DNA of 64,000 bases from positions 1 to 64,000 of the forward strand of contig JADFRG010000004.1 of NCBI GenBank assembly GCA_022561385.1. The letters run 5' to 3'. The DNA comes from Chloroflexota bacterium (GTDB taxonomy: Bacteria > Chloroflexota > Anaerolineae > Anaerolineales > E44-bin32). Numbering within the stretch: the stretch's first letter is position 1; every line of letters starts with the position of its first letter. The position numbers and the translations under genes were made by a program. The notes under the pieces were generated by a model. It had not been told where the DNA came from. It made no database searches and saw only the letters and a program-made list of their open reading frames with translations. This document shows positions 23,663 through 32,724 of the stretch, piece after piece.

Positions 23663-23749
23663 CGGAGAGGGTGGGATTCGAACCCACGGAGCCTTGCGGC
23701 TCACGCGCTTTCCAGGCGCGCGCGTTAGGCCAGACTACGCTACCTCTCC
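23663..23749 (-). tRNA. tRNA-Ser (GGA)
   Basis: The minus strand has acceptor GGAGAGG/CCTCTCC, anticodon loop CTGGAAA (anticodon GGA), a long variable arm (GAGCCGCAAGGCTC) typical of Ser tRNAs, and T-loop GTTCGAATCC. The discriminator is G. Confidence 0.93.
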
Positions 23750-23797
23750 TTGGGGAGGAAGGGCCGCATTATAGCATGCGTGCTTTCAGCCCAATAA

Positions 23798-24736
23798 CTA
23801 GGGGAGGTAAGGTGCCTCGGAGAGGATCTCCAGTCTTTCAATAGGCGGCCCAAGACTAAACAAGGTCACGTCAAAGTCGAATGATGATCCTTCTTCTGGA
23901 GCCTCCCAGGTGCGAAATCCTACGGGCACATCATTTTCATCGAGCGCGATCACGACCAACCTCAATGCCACCGGGCGATTTGAAGCCCAATTCAACACCT
24001 CCACCCTTCCCTCCGCCCTCGCGCGGTCTCCGTCGAGCGAAATGCTGGTAGCTTCAATGTTCAGGTCCAGCTCGGCGTATCGCAAGTTAAGTCCGCTGGC
24101 CCGCAGGGCGCTGATCGGCATCGCAGAGGCGGTGCTGAAGCGCGGTTGCGGCGGGCCGAAGGTCGCTACCAGGACGGATCGGCCGCCAGGAAGAACAAGA
24201 TTGATCGGCGCATAAGCAGGTTCGGTCATCAGCGGTTGGCCGGAGCTATCGGAAAGTGTCACCAGCGCTACAACTCCCTCCACGGCGAATTCGCCGTAGA
24301 CCGAGGCGGTGAGCAGACAAGTGAGAAGCTCCTCGTTCTCCTCGTAACAGGCGACCGGTGACATATCGATCGGCACTGGCGTTGCCGACGGAATGGGCCC
24401 CTGGGCGCCTGAAAGGGGGAGGTCGAGGCTGTCCCCAACAATCAGCAGACGAGGATTGACTCCCGGATTCGCCAAGAGTAAGTCGGCCAGATCGACCCCA
24501 TAGCGGATCGCGATCGAGAGCAAGGTATCGCCTTCGACGATTGCGTGCACTGGCGGAGTCGGACTGGGGCCGGCGGTTTCAACTGGAACGATCGTACCTC
24601 CCAGCTGCACCGTAGCGGTTGGAGTGGACGGCCGGCGCGGCAAGAGGGTCTGCGTGGCAGCGGGGGGCGGCACACTTCCTACTTCCGTGCAGCCCATGAG
24701 AATTACAACGAGAGCAAGCAACAGTGGTCGGGGCAT
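23798..24736 (-). CDS. LysM-domain lipoprotein
   Basis: 312 residues. The lipobox is VILMGCTE near residue 15. A Pro/Thr-rich spacer leads to one LysM (HAIVEGDTLLSIAIRYGV) and a C-terminal beta-sandwich region of about 180 residues without a recognised name. It is probably anchored outside the membrane and binds peptidoglycan. ATG 24736 is chosen; a TTG one codon earlier is possible. A TATAAT lies 12 bases upstream. Confidence 0.8.
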   Translation of the reverse strand: MPRPLLLALVVILMGCTEVGSVPPPAATQTLLPRRPSTPTATVQLGGTIVPVETAGPSPTPPVHAIVEGDTLLSIAIRYGVDLADLLLANPGVNPRLLIVGDSLDLPLSGAQGPIPSATPVPIDMSPVACYEENEELLTCLLTASVYGEFAVEGVVALVTLSDSSGQPLMTEPAYAPINLVLPGGRSVLVATFGPPQPRFSTASAMPISALRASGLNLRYAELDLNIEATSISLDGDRARAEGRVEVLNWASNRPVALRLVVIALDENDVPVGFRTWEAPEEGSSFDFDVTLFSLGPPIERLEILSEAPYLP

Positions 24737-24748
24737 CAACGGCCGCGG

Positions 24749-24754
24749 ATTATA
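24749..24754 (-). promoter_or_regulatory. -10 box before the LysM lipoprotein
   Basis: TATAAT on the minus strand, 12 bases from ATG 24736; the predicted leader is only a few nucleotides. Confidence 0.4.
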
Positions 24755-24803
24755 GCTCAGGAGGATGGCTAGCCCATGCGATCCGTTGTGCGCCCCATAC
24801 CGC

Positions 24804-24814
24804 TATGCTAGACT
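24804..24814 (+). promoter_or_regulatory. extended -10 (TATGCTAGACT) before the TPR gene
   Basis: The hexamer TAGACT (24809-24814) with TATG upstream ends ten bases before ATG 24825. The same 11-mer occurs at 51206-51216. Confidence 0.45.
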
Positions 24815-24824
24815 TGCTCGCCTC

Positions 24825-26879
24825 ATGAGCGGTTCCACCGATAGCATGTTCATGGAGGCCATCGCCGCTGCTCGGGCGGGCAATCGAGTGCGGGCGAAAA
24901 GTCTCCTGACCAAGCTGCTCAAGACCGATTCAAGCGTGGTCGACTACTGGGTTTGGATGAGTTCAGTAGTCGAGTCCATGCGTGAAAAGATCTACTGCCT
25001 CGAATCAGCCCTTAATCTAGATCCAACCAACCGCGCGGTCCTGAGAGGCCTGACGTTGATGGGCGCACGGGCCCCTAACCAGGCCGAGCTTGCCGCGGCG
25101 GCCAAGATCCCTCGTCGACAGATCGCGGCCATCGCAACCGGCGCTTCCGTAGGCGGTGGAGCGCGGCTTCCGCGACTTCCGGGGCTGCCGTGGCGGATCA
25201 TGGCCTATGCGCTTGTGGCGGTGGTCACACTCTTCGCGGTGGGATTTATTGCTCGAGCCGTGCTGCCGTTGCTGGGGCCGCGGGCCCTTTCTCAGGCGCC
25301 GACGCTTGCACCTCCGCCCGCGGTGGTCACTTCGACCCCCGAGACCCCCACTGCGACTCCCACCACGATTCCGGCCACTCTCCGCGTTCAACGCACCGCC
25401 ATTCCAACCGAATTTGCTCAAACACCGCTGGCATTTTTTGTAGCCCAGACGCCCACCCCAACTTCGATTGTAGGAGTGACCCCACATCCCGCCTTCGAGG
25501 CCTACCGCTCCGGACTTCGGGCGTTGGAGCGCGGCAACTTCCAGGACGCCGTAGGATTCTTTAATCAGGTGCTTGATTTGGACGATTCCTTGCCGGACGT
25601 CCACTTTTTTAAGGGCGAAGCACAGCGGTTCTATGCCATGTCGGACGAGGGTGAAAAAGATCGCGGCGCGCTGCTCGGCAGTGCCATCAGAGCCTATGAT
25701 CGGGCCGTATTACTTGATGCGGAGTATGCGCCGCCCTACCTGGGGCGAGGCCATGCGCTCCTCGCGCGAGCAGTCATTCGCGAAGGCTCGGATGGGCTCG
25801 ACGGTCAGGATCTGCCGGCAGATTTTGAAAAAGCCCTTCAGATCGATCCTACCTACAGGCAAGCCTACGTCGCCCAGGGAGAGTTCTACCGACGGGTCGG
25901 CCTCTGGAAAAGCCTGGAAGATACGATGCAGGCCGCGCTCGATGTCGGATTGCGCGATCCGGTAATCTACATCTTGCTGGGCGAGGCGCAGCTCAATCGC
26001 CGAGAACATGAAGCGGCCCTGGACAGCGCCATCGAGGGCAGCGGTGCGGATCCGGCGAATTTGTACGGGTACTTCGTGCTGGGACGAGCCTTTGTCCGCC
26101 TCGAACAATATGAGCAAGCCCTTCCGCCGTTGCTGACCTATGTTGCGTATCAGGGCGGCGACCATCGCGGTTGGAGCGATCTGGGTCGAACACAGCTCGA
26201 GCTCGACGATCTGCCAGGCGCCGCGTTTTCGCTAAATCAAGCCCTCACTATTAACGAACGTTATTCGCCAGCTTTTCTCGGGCGCGGCTGGCTGAATTTG
26301 CGATTGGGAGACTATCGATCGGGGCTCAACGACTTTAACAAGGCGCGCCAGTTCGGACAGGAAACGATCGAGTTGTTCCTGGGGCTGGGACAGGCCTATT
26401 ATCTATTGGGAGATCTTCAGGAGGGCCTCAATCAGGCCAACACCGCCATTGTGCACGCCTCGGAGGCCGAGGCGTGCAAAACGGGAGAGCGAGATACTTC
26501 GCGTGCCTATGCCCTGCGCGCCAATATCTCGGAAGCTTCGGATGAGCTAACAGATTACGCTATCCAAAACTGGGAGTGGATTTTAGACCTGGAGTGCCCG
26601 GACCCGCTCATCCGACTGCGGGCACAGGAGCACTTGTTGATCCTGACCGGGGATATTCCGGCACCCTCGCCGACTGCCAGCCGCACCTCGACCCCGGATA
26701 GACCTACTCTGACCCCGACAACAACAGCCACTGCAACGCTCTCTCCGACGCCGGCGCAGACCTTCACCCCATCGCCTACTCCTACGCCGGCGCCTACCGC
26801 AACCACCGACTCCAGAGCCGGGTACGCCCAGCTCTACCCCCGGTCCTTCCCCAACCCCCACCACCCCTCCGTGGGGTAG
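24825..26879 (+). CDS. membrane-anchored TPR protein with Thr/Pro-rich ends
   Basis: 684 residues. A cytosolic N-terminal helical part of about 120 residues is followed by one membrane helix (MAYALVAVVTLFAVGFIARA), a Thr/Pro-rich linker, a chain of tetratricopeptide repeats (about residues 230-590, e.g. ALERGNFQDAVGFFNQVLDL), and a second Thr/Pro tail. It is probably a scaffold; the partner is unknown. Start ATG 24825 lies just after an extended -10 box; the longer frame from 24765 would read through that promoter. Confidence 0.8.
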   Translation: MSGSTDSMFMEAIAAARAGNRVRAKSLLTKLLKTDSSVVDYWVWMSSVVESMREKIYCLESALNLDPTNRAVLRGLTLMGARAPNQAELAAAAKIPRRQIAAIATGASVGGGARLPRLPGLPWRIMAYALVAVVTLFAVGFIARAVLPLLGPRALSQAPTLAPPPAVVTSTPETPTATPTTIPATLRVQRTAIPTEFAQTPLAFFVAQTPTPTSIVGVTPHPAFEAYRSGLRALERGNFQDAVGFFNQVLDLDDSLPDVHFFKGEAQRFYAMSDEGEKDRGALLGSAIRAYDRAVLLDAEYAPPYLGRGHALLARAVIREGSDGLDGQDLPADFEKALQIDPTYRQAYVAQGEFYRRVGLWKSLEDTMQAALDVGLRDPVIYILLGEAQLNRREHEAALDSAIEGSGADPANLYGYFVLGRAFVRLEQYEQALPPLLTYVAYQGGDHRGWSDLGRTQLELDDLPGAAFSLNQALTINERYSPAFLGRGWLNLRLGDYRSGLNDFNKARQFGQETIELFLGLGQAYYLLGDLQEGLNQANTAIVHASEAEACKTGERDTSRAYALRANISEASDELTDYAIQNWEWILDLECPDPLIRLRAQEHLLILTGDIPAPSPTASRTSTPDRPTLTPTTTATATLSPTPAQTFTPSPTPTPAPTATTDSRAGYAQLYPRSFPNPHHPSVG

Positions 26880-27022
26880 GTAGCGGGTCAGGTGAGAACC
26901 AGCGGGAGCCTGCGCTCAGATCTAGCGCACTCAATGATTGAACCAGCCCAGTTGAATTTCTTATTTTGAGAACACGGGGCGGCCCGGCACTCCGTGGGCC
27001 GGCGGCGAAATTCTCCGGTGTC

Positions 27023-27051
27023 TAGACATTCGCCCGTCGCTGAGCTAAAAT
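27023..27051 (+). promoter_or_regulatory. rpsT promoter
   Basis: TAGACA (27023-27028), a 17-base spacer and TAAAAT (27046-27051). The leader to the TTG start would be about 45 nucleotides and can form a small hairpin (GGCAT/ATGCC). Confidence 0.5.
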
Positions 27052-27102
27052 GGCGCGCTGGCATATGGCACGTGAAGATGCCATGGCAGACTGGAAAATC
27101 GA

Positions 27103-27372
27103 TTGGCTAATACGAGATCCGCCAAGAAGCGCATTCGTCAAAACGAGAAACGACGGGTGCGTAACCAGTCCGATCGCACGCGCGCGCGCAACTACGTGCG
27201 GCGGGCGCGGGCCGCGCTCGAATCAGGAGATCCGGAGGCGGCCTCCGCTGCGGTCCGACTGGCCGCAAGTGAGCTCGACCGAGCCGCTACCAAAGGGGTG
27301 ATTCACTCCAAGAATGCGGCCCGGCGGAAGGGTCGGCTGATGAAGCAGCTCGCGGCGCTCGCCAAGGCATAA
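27103..27372 (+). CDS. rpsT: 30S ribosomal protein S20, TTG start
   Basis: 89 residues, highly basic: MANTRSAKKRIRQNEKRRVR and VIHSKNAARRKGRLMKQL are standard S20 signatures. The first codon is TTG at 27103, since the conserved N-terminus leaves no room for another start. In E. coli rpsT also uses UUG and the weak start takes part in autogenous control; whether that holds here is inference. A terminator follows the gene. Confidence 0.95.
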   Translation: MANTRSAKKRIRQNEKRRVRNQSDRTRARNYVRRARAALESGDPEAASAAVRLAASELDRAATKGVIHSKNAARRKGRLMKQLAALAKA

Positions 27373-27395
27373 CCCTATCGTCGCGAACTTGTTGT

Positions 27396-27426
27396 GGCCT
27401 CGACGCATGTGGTCGGGGTCTTTTTT
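27396..27426 (+). terminator. rpsT terminator
   Basis: A 9-bp stem with two G-T pairs (GGCCTCGAC/GTCGGGGTC) around GCATGTG, followed by six T. Confidence 0.75.
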
Positions 27427-27475
27427 ATTTGGCGCTCTTCCTTCCTAGCAATCCTTTCGGAATTTAATCCAGACC

Positions 27476-29260
27476 ATGTTTGACTCGGAGATCCTCGAAC
27501 TGACCGCTAGCCTCCGGGAAGCCTTGGATCGCGCCGACATCCCCTACCCAGAACAGATTCAGTGGAACCCCACTCCTTTTCGAGGCCGATGGGGCATCGG
27601 AACCGCGGTCGCGTTCCAAGCGGCCGCGCTCGAAAAGACCGCGGGCGATGTTCAAGAGCGTGCGCGGGAGATCGCGTCAATGGCCGCGCGCGAAATCGCT
27701 CTGCCCTCGGGATTTGAACTTGTACAGGCCGAGAAGGCGTACATCAACGCCTATTTTGATACCGCAATCTATGCCACACGTGTCGTCGACACCGTTTTGC
27801 AGCAGAAAGAAAATTTTGGCCGGGGCGCGCCAAAAGGCGAGCGCGTCATGGTGGAGTACGCCCAGCCGAATACCCACCACTCGTTTCACATCGGCCATGC
27901 GAGAAATACCGTGCTGGGAGAATCCCTTGCCAGGCTCGTCGAATTCGCTGGCTTCGAGACCGTGCGAGCCTCCTACCCGGGAGATATCGGTCTGGGGGTG
28001 ATCACTTGTGTCTGGGCTTATAAAAAGTTTCATGACGGCCAGGAGCCTGAGGGCGTCCATGAGCGGGGCCAGTGGCTGGCCAAGATTTACTACGAAGCCA
28101 ACCAGTTAGTGACCGCCAGAGAGGGCGAGACGGACGAGGAGCGCCAGCTGCGCGAACAATACGATGCGGAGCGCCGCGAGATGTTTCGCCTCTGGGACCG
28201 CGGGGACCCGGAGGTCCGCGAGCTGTGGCGGAGGACGCGGGAGTGGAGCCTGGCGGAACTCTACGACATTCTGGAGATGTTGGGTGCGGAGATCGACGTA
28301 TTTTTCTTTGAGAGCGACATGGATGAACCGGCCAAAGAAATCGTCGAGGAACTCATTTCCCTCGGCATCGCGGAAGATGAGCGGCCGGAGGGTACGGTCT
28401 TCGTTAAGATTGACGAAAAATTGAATCTGGATCGGGAGAAATATCGCACCTCGGTTCTCCTGCGACAGGACGGTACGACCCTCTATTCGGCCAAAGACCT
28501 CGCATTGGCGAAACGCAAGTTCGATTCCTACGACGTAGATCGATCGATATACGTCGTAGACGTCCGTCAGAGCCTGCATTTCGACCAGGTGTTCAAGATT
28601 CTCGAGCTTTGGGGGTTTGAACAGGCCGCGAAGAGCCACCATCTCTCCTACGGCTTCGTGACTTTGCCCGGGGGAATGATGTCTTCCCGAATGGGGAACG
28701 TGGTGCTGTATATGGATGTTGCCACAGAGGCGCAGCGCCGCGTGCTCGATATTATTGCCGAAAAGAATCCCTCCCTTTCGGAGGAAGAACGGAGGGTAGT
28801 TGCGCGCCAGGTCGGGCTGGGTGCGCTGAACTATGCCCTGATTTCGGTGGACAACACGAAGGAGATCGTCTTCGATTGGGACAAAGCGTTGAGCTTCGAA
28901 GGCCGGTCGGCACCCTATATCCAGAACGCACACGTCAGAGCCAACAGCATCCTGAAAAAGTCGGAGGGGGTCCCGGATGCGGCCAGTTTCGACTACGAGC
29001 TTCTAGAAATGGAATTGGAACTAATCGAGCGAATCTCTCAATTCCCCGATGTGGTCCAACGCGCCGCAAATGAATACAAGCCGTTGAACATGTCAAATTA
29101 TGCCTATGAGCTGGCCAAGACCTTTCATGGCTTCTATCACACGGTGCCCGTCCTGCGATCGGATCGGCGGGAGGCAAGAATTCGCTTGACCGCAGCCGCC
29201 AAGCAGACCCTCGCCAACAGCTTGCGGTTGTTGGATATCGAGCCCCCGGATCGAATGTAG
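27476..29260 (+). CDS. argS: arginyl-tRNA synthetase
   Basis: 594 residues. The HIGH signature is HHSFHIGHARN near residue 140, and the class I second signature is in MMSSRMGNVV. The Add1-like N-terminal domain and the C-terminal anticodon-binding domain with the ending LLDIEPPDRM are typical. It charges tRNA-Arg; one intact and one damaged tRNA-Arg gene lie at 5081-5242. Confidence 0.95.
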   Translation: MFDSEILELTASLREALDRADIPYPEQIQWNPTPFRGRWGIGTAVAFQAAALEKTAGDVQERAREIASMAAREIALPSGFELVQAEKAYINAYFDTAIYATRVVDTVLQQKENFGRGAPKGERVMVEYAQPNTHHSFHIGHARNTVLGESLARLVEFAGFETVRASYPGDIGLGVITCVWAYKKFHDGQEPEGVHERGQWLAKIYYEANQLVTAREGETDEERQLREQYDAERREMFRLWDRGDPEVRELWRRTREWSLAELYDILEMLGAEIDVFFFESDMDEPAKEIVEELISLGIAEDERPEGTVFVKIDEKLNLDREKYRTSVLLRQDGTTLYSAKDLALAKRKFDSYDVDRSIYVVDVRQSLHFDQVFKILELWGFEQAAKSHHLSYGFVTLPGGMMSSRMGNVVLYMDVATEAQRRVLDIIAEKNPSLSEEERRVVARQVGLGALNYALISVDNTKEIVFDWDKALSFEGRSAPYIQNAHVRANSILKKSEGVPDAASFDYELLEMELELIERISQFPDVVQRAANEYKPLNMSNYAYELAKTFHGFYHTVPVLRSDRREARIRLTAAAKQTLANSLRLLDIEPPDRM

Positions 29261-29289
29261 CGGGCAGAAAGAAAGATGAACGAACTCTG

Positions 29290-30624
29290 ATGGAGCCAGA
29301 CCGAGTCTTAATAATGGGAGCTGCAGGGCGAGATTTTCACAATTTCAACGTGTATTTTCGAGCCAATCCTGCCTACGAAGTTGTGGCCTTCACCGCTACC
29401 CAAATCCCGAACATTGAAGATCGAACCTATCCGGCGGAGCTTGCCGGTGAGGCGTACCCGAACGGCATTCCGATCTACCCTGAAGAGCGGCTCGAAGCCC
29501 TGATCGAGTCGGAGCGAATTACGCAGGTCGTCTTCGCTTATAGCGATGTTCCGCACACCTATGTGATGCACGTCGCCTCGCGAGTCTTGGCGGCAGGTGC
29601 TGATTTTCGAATGATGGGTTTAAAATCGACCCTGATCGAATCGTCCAAGCCGGTGGTCGCGATTTGTGCCGCCCGTACGGGGAGCGGAAAAAGCCAGACC
29701 AGCCGCAAAGTGGCCTCCATATTGCGAGAACTCGGGCATAAGCTGGCGGTCGTTCGCCATCCGATGCCGTACGGTGATTTGAAGGCCCAGGCGGTGCAGC
29801 GTTTTGCCAACTTCGAAGATCTGGACCGCTACGCCTGCAGCATCGAGGAGCGGGAGGAATATGAGCCACACCTGGCCCAGGGCGCAGTGGTTTATGCCGG
29901 GGTGGACTACGAGGCGATATTGAGGGAGGCCGAGAGAGAGGCCGACGTTATCCTGTGGGACGGAGGCAACAACGACCTCCCCTTTTTCAAGAGCGATTTA
30001 TGGATCGTGGTGGTGGACCCCCACCGGCCGGGGCATGAGTTGAGCTTCCACCCGGGAGAAGCCAACGTGCGCGCAGCGGACGTGGTTATTATCAACAAGG
30101 TCGACACCGCGGCAAAAGAGGACACGGAAACAGTGCGCCAAAATGTGGCGATCTTGAATCCGCAGGCCGAAATAATCGAAGCCGCCTCCCCCATTCAAGT
30201 GGATAACCCGGATGCCATTCGCGGCAAGCGCGTCCTGGTAGTGGAAGACGGTCCCACCCTGACACACGGAGGGATGGCCTACGGAGCGGGCTGGATCGCG
30301 GCCGAGAAGTTTGGAGCCAAGGAGATTGTGGACCCGCGCCCTTATGCCCAGGGCTCCATATCCGAGGCCTACCGTAAATATCCCACCACCGGGATGGTGC
30401 TCCCTGCGATGGGCTACGGACCGGAGCAAATGGAGGAATTGGAACAGACCATCAATTCTGCCGACGTTGAGGTCGTGGTCATCGGCACCCCGATTGACCT
30501 GGGCAAGCTACTTCACCTCGACAAGCCCTATCAGAATGTCCGTTATGAATTGGAAGAACTCGGCAAACCCCGTCTCCCGGAGATCCTGGAGGAGCGGTTT
30601 GGCCGAGGATCTGAAGCCGCATGA
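29290..30624 (+). CDS. cyclic 2,3-diphosphoglycerate-synthetase-like GTPase/ATPase
   Basis: 444 residues. The N-terminal Rossmann-like part (RVLIMGAAGRDFHNFN) is followed by a P-loop domain: Walker A AARTGSGKSQTSR near residue 128, a switch-like ILWDGGNNDLPF, and a NKVD-type base motif (VIINKVDTA). Archaeal homologues make the thermoprotectant cyclic 2,3-diphosphoglycerate; bacterial members have no clear role. Its stop overlaps the start of the DNA methyltransferase (ATGA), an unexpected partner. Confidence 0.8.
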   Translation: MEPDRVLIMGAAGRDFHNFNVYFRANPAYEVVAFTATQIPNIEDRTYPAELAGEAYPNGIPIYPEERLEALIESERITQVVFAYSDVPHTYVMHVASRVLAAGADFRMMGLKSTLIESSKPVVAICAARTGSGKSQTSRKVASILRELGHKLAVVRHPMPYGDLKAQAVQRFANFEDLDRYACSIEEREEYEPHLAQGAVVYAGVDYEAILREAEREADVILWDGGNNDLPFFKSDLWIVVVDPHRPGHELSFHPGEANVRAADVVIINKVDTAAKEDTETVRQNVAILNPQAEIIEAASPIQVDNPDAIRGKRVLVVEDGPTLTHGGMAYGAGWIAAEKFGAKEIVDPRPYAQGSISEAYRKYPTTGMVLPAMGYGPEQMEELEQTINSADVEVVVIGTPIDLGKLLHLDKPYQNVRYELEELGKPRLPEILEERFGRGSEAA

Positions 30625-31886
30625 GTCACAACCACCCCGTGCTGCAGTGGCAGGGTAAACAGGCGGTTTATCCCCCGCCGCTTCAGCTGGTCCAGAGCGC
30701 GTTGGTCCTGCCCGAAGAACCCCCCGAGCTGAACGGTTCGCGACTCATTGAGGGCGAGAATTTGGCCGTCATGAGCGCACTGCTGGCTGACTTTGAAGGA
30801 AAAATCGACCTCATTTACGTTGACCCCCCATTTCTATCGGGGAAGTCGTACAGGGTGCGAACTGGCCGAAAGGAAGATTCCCGCCACCCAGAAAACTGGA
30901 AAACTGCCGAAGGCTTCCAAGACGAATGGCGCGATCGTGCGGACTATCTCAACATGCTCTATAGCCGACTCCGCCTCATGCACTCATTACTGGCCGAAAC
31001 CGGAAGCTTGTACCTGCACCTGGATTGGCACGCCGCCGCGTACGCCCGGGTGCTCCTGGACGAAATATTTGGCCCCGACCGTCTCCTGAATGAGATCATC
31101 TGGACCTATCATGGGCCCTCCCCGATCCGAAGCGCATTCAAGCGAAAACACGACACCTTGTATGTCTATACGAAATCCAAGGAGTACACGTTTAATGCGG
31201 ACGCCGTGCGAGTTCCCTACGATGCCGCCACGGTCAAAACCTTTTCTTCGCCGAAGGCCGGCTTCGGAAAGCGGCCTGACCTCGCGCGCGGCAAAGTGCC
31301 CGAGGACTGGTGGTACTTCCCAGTAGTGGCGCGAATGCATCGTGAGCGCACCGGCTATCCGACTCAGAAGCCAGAAGCGCTGCTGGAGCGCATCATCCGC
31401 GCTTCCAGCAATTCGGGTGACCTGGTGGCCGATTTTTTCTGCGGGTCCGGAACGTGCGTAACTGTGGCACGACGGCTGGGACGCCGGTGGCTGGGATGCG
31501 ACATATCCCCTCTTGCAATAAATACCACGCGCCGCCGGCTGCTGCTCGAGCCCGAAGCGGGAGGCTTCGGCGTCTGGGTAGGCAGGGATCGTCAGGAACA
31601 TCATACTTTGCACCCCAAAATCGAAATCACGTCCGATAATTTGAATGTGGAAGCTCGACTGACGAATCTTGAGCCGGAGGCCCTAATTGCTCTGGAGTTT
31701 GATTGGGATTTTGATGGCCATCTGTTTCGAAGTCGGGCACAATCTATTAAGGGCTGGCGGCAGGAAACTATCAACACTCGGCTCGGACATTCTTATCCCA
31801 GGGCCGGAAACTATGTAGTTGCCGCACGGGCGGTCGACGCCGAGGGACAAACCGGTCTGGCGACCGAGCGCGTACAAGTGGGTTAG
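30621..31886 (+). CDS. orphan beta-class DNA methyltransferase with a C-terminal PKD-like domain
   Basis: 421 residues. The catalytic motif DPPF (DLIYVDPPFLSGKSYR) precedes the SAM motif (VADFFCGSGTCVTVARRLG), the order of beta-class N4-cytosine or N6-adenine methyltransferases. Residues about 340-421 form a beta domain with the PKD-like pattern FDWDFDGHLF ... GHSYPRAGNYVVAARAVDAEG, which may help bind DNA. No restriction enzyme gene is nearby, so this is probably a solitary or epigenetic methyltransferase. Confidence 0.83.
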   Translation: MSHNHPVLQWQGKQAVYPPPLQLVQSALVLPEEPPELNGSRLIEGENLAVMSALLADFEGKIDLIYVDPPFLSGKSYRVRTGRKEDSRHPENWKTAEGFQDEWRDRADYLNMLYSRLRLMHSLLAETGSLYLHLDWHAAAYARVLLDEIFGPDRLLNEIIWTYHGPSPIRSAFKRKHDTLYVYTKSKEYTFNADAVRVPYDAATVKTFSSPKAGFGKRPDLARGKVPEDWWYFPVVARMHRERTGYPTQKPEALLERIIRASSNSGDLVADFFCGSGTCVTVARRLGRRWLGCDISPLAINTTRRRLLLEPEAGGFGVWVGRDRQEHHTLHPKIEITSDNLNVEARLTNLEPEALIALEFDWDFDGHLFRSRAQSIKGWRQETINTRLGHSYPRAGNYVVAARAVDAEGQTGLATERVQVG

Positions 31887-31910
31887 AGACCAGCCCCGCT
31901 CACAATGAAA

Positions 31911-31936
31911 AAAGCGCACCGATATCGGTGCGCTTT
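31911..31936. terminator. bidirectional terminator
   Basis: A perfect 26-bp palindrome (AAAGCGCACCGAT and its complement) between convergent genes. Six A at 31908-31913 give a T-run for the minus-strand regulator; the plus strand gets TTTC only. Confidence 0.8.
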
Positions 31937-31959
31937 CTGATTCATAGTGACTTTACTGG

Positions 31960-32625
31960 CTAAACAGGAAGATCAAATCGATATCCCATCCCCCGGATGG
32001 TATGCAAGAATTCAGGCGCACTGGGATCTCTTTCAATCGCATGCCGCAGCCAGCTCATATGCACATCGAGAGTCCTCGTGTCTCCGGTGTAGTCGGTGAG
32101 CCAGATCTCTCGGATCAGCTTCTTCCGAGTCAGCAGCTTCCCGGGATTATGCATAAATAACTCAAGCAGCTTGGCCTGCTTGGGTGTCAGCCTCGCTTCT
32201 TTGCCGTTGACTCGGACCTTCCGCTGGGCCAAGTTGAGCTTCACAGGGCCAGCTTTAAGAACGTATCGTTCATCTCCCGGGAGGAGTCTGATGACCCGGT
32301 TGACCAATTTCCGAGGCGTAAACGGCTGGACGAGTGTTACGCTCGATCCGTTTCCGGGATCCGGCTGCGTGCCGCTGGGTGAAATCAGGATAATTGGAAC
32401 GCCATCCAAACTCGCGCGCGCGGTGCGGGACATGCGGGAACCGCTCGTTCGCATCGAGGCCGCGTCCAGGATCAATACATCCGGAGTGGTTTTGCTCGCG
32501 GCTCTAATTCCTCTGTCCACTTTATGATGGACGGTGACATCGAAGCCTTTCTTCTCGAGCGGCGCTGCGAACGAGGGTGCGCTCGGCCGGCCGCTCTCGA
32601 CCAGAAGGATTTTCGCTATCGCCAT
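31960..32625 (-). CDS. OmpR-type regulator with a degenerate receiver domain
   Basis: 221 residues. The C-terminal part is a clear winged helix (LTPKQAKLLELFMHNPGKLL, then DVHMSWLRHAIERDP and TIRGMGYRF). The N-terminal part has the receiver layout but lacks key residues: the acidic pair is ES (ILLVESG), and the Lys of KPF is Gln (LVQPFTPRKL); the acceptor-position Asp (VLILDAAS) remains. Normal phosphorylation control is doubtful. A full promoter lies upstream with a 77-base leader. Confidence 0.85.
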   Translation of the reverse strand: MAIAKILLVESGRPSAPSFAAPLEKKGFDVTVHHKVDRGIRAASKTTPDVLILDAASMRTSGSRMSRTARASLDGVPIILISPSGTQPDPGNGSSVTLVQPFTPRKLVNRVIRLLPGDERYVLKAGPVKLNLAQRKVRVNGKEARLTPKQAKLLELFMHNPGKLLTRKKLIREIWLTDYTGDTRTLDVHMSWLRHAIERDPSAPEFLHTIRGMGYRFDLPV

Positions 32626-32652
32626 TCAGTGAGGCCCCCAGCTAAAAGAACT

Positions 32653-32679
32653 CGGCAGCGGAGGAATTTCTCGCTGCCT
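32653..32679 (-). promoter_or_regulatory. leader hairpin of the regulator gene
   Basis: GGCAGCG pairs with CGCTGCC across about 11 bases inside the predicted 77-base leader of the gene starting at 32625. Confidence 0.3.
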
Positions 32680-32688
32680 GTATTGGCC

Positions 32689-32717
32689 ATTATACATGAG
32701 CGACATTGGTGCATCAA
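32689..32717 (-). promoter_or_regulatory. promoter of the OmpR-type regulator
   Basis: TTGATG (32717-32712), a 17-base spacer and TATAAT (32694-32689) on the minus strand. Confidence 0.6.
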
Positions 32718-32724
32718 TGAGAGT

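Noticed and set aside
28106-28933. 275-codon frame opposite argS
   Set aside because: Shadow of argS, whose frame has all synthetase motifs.
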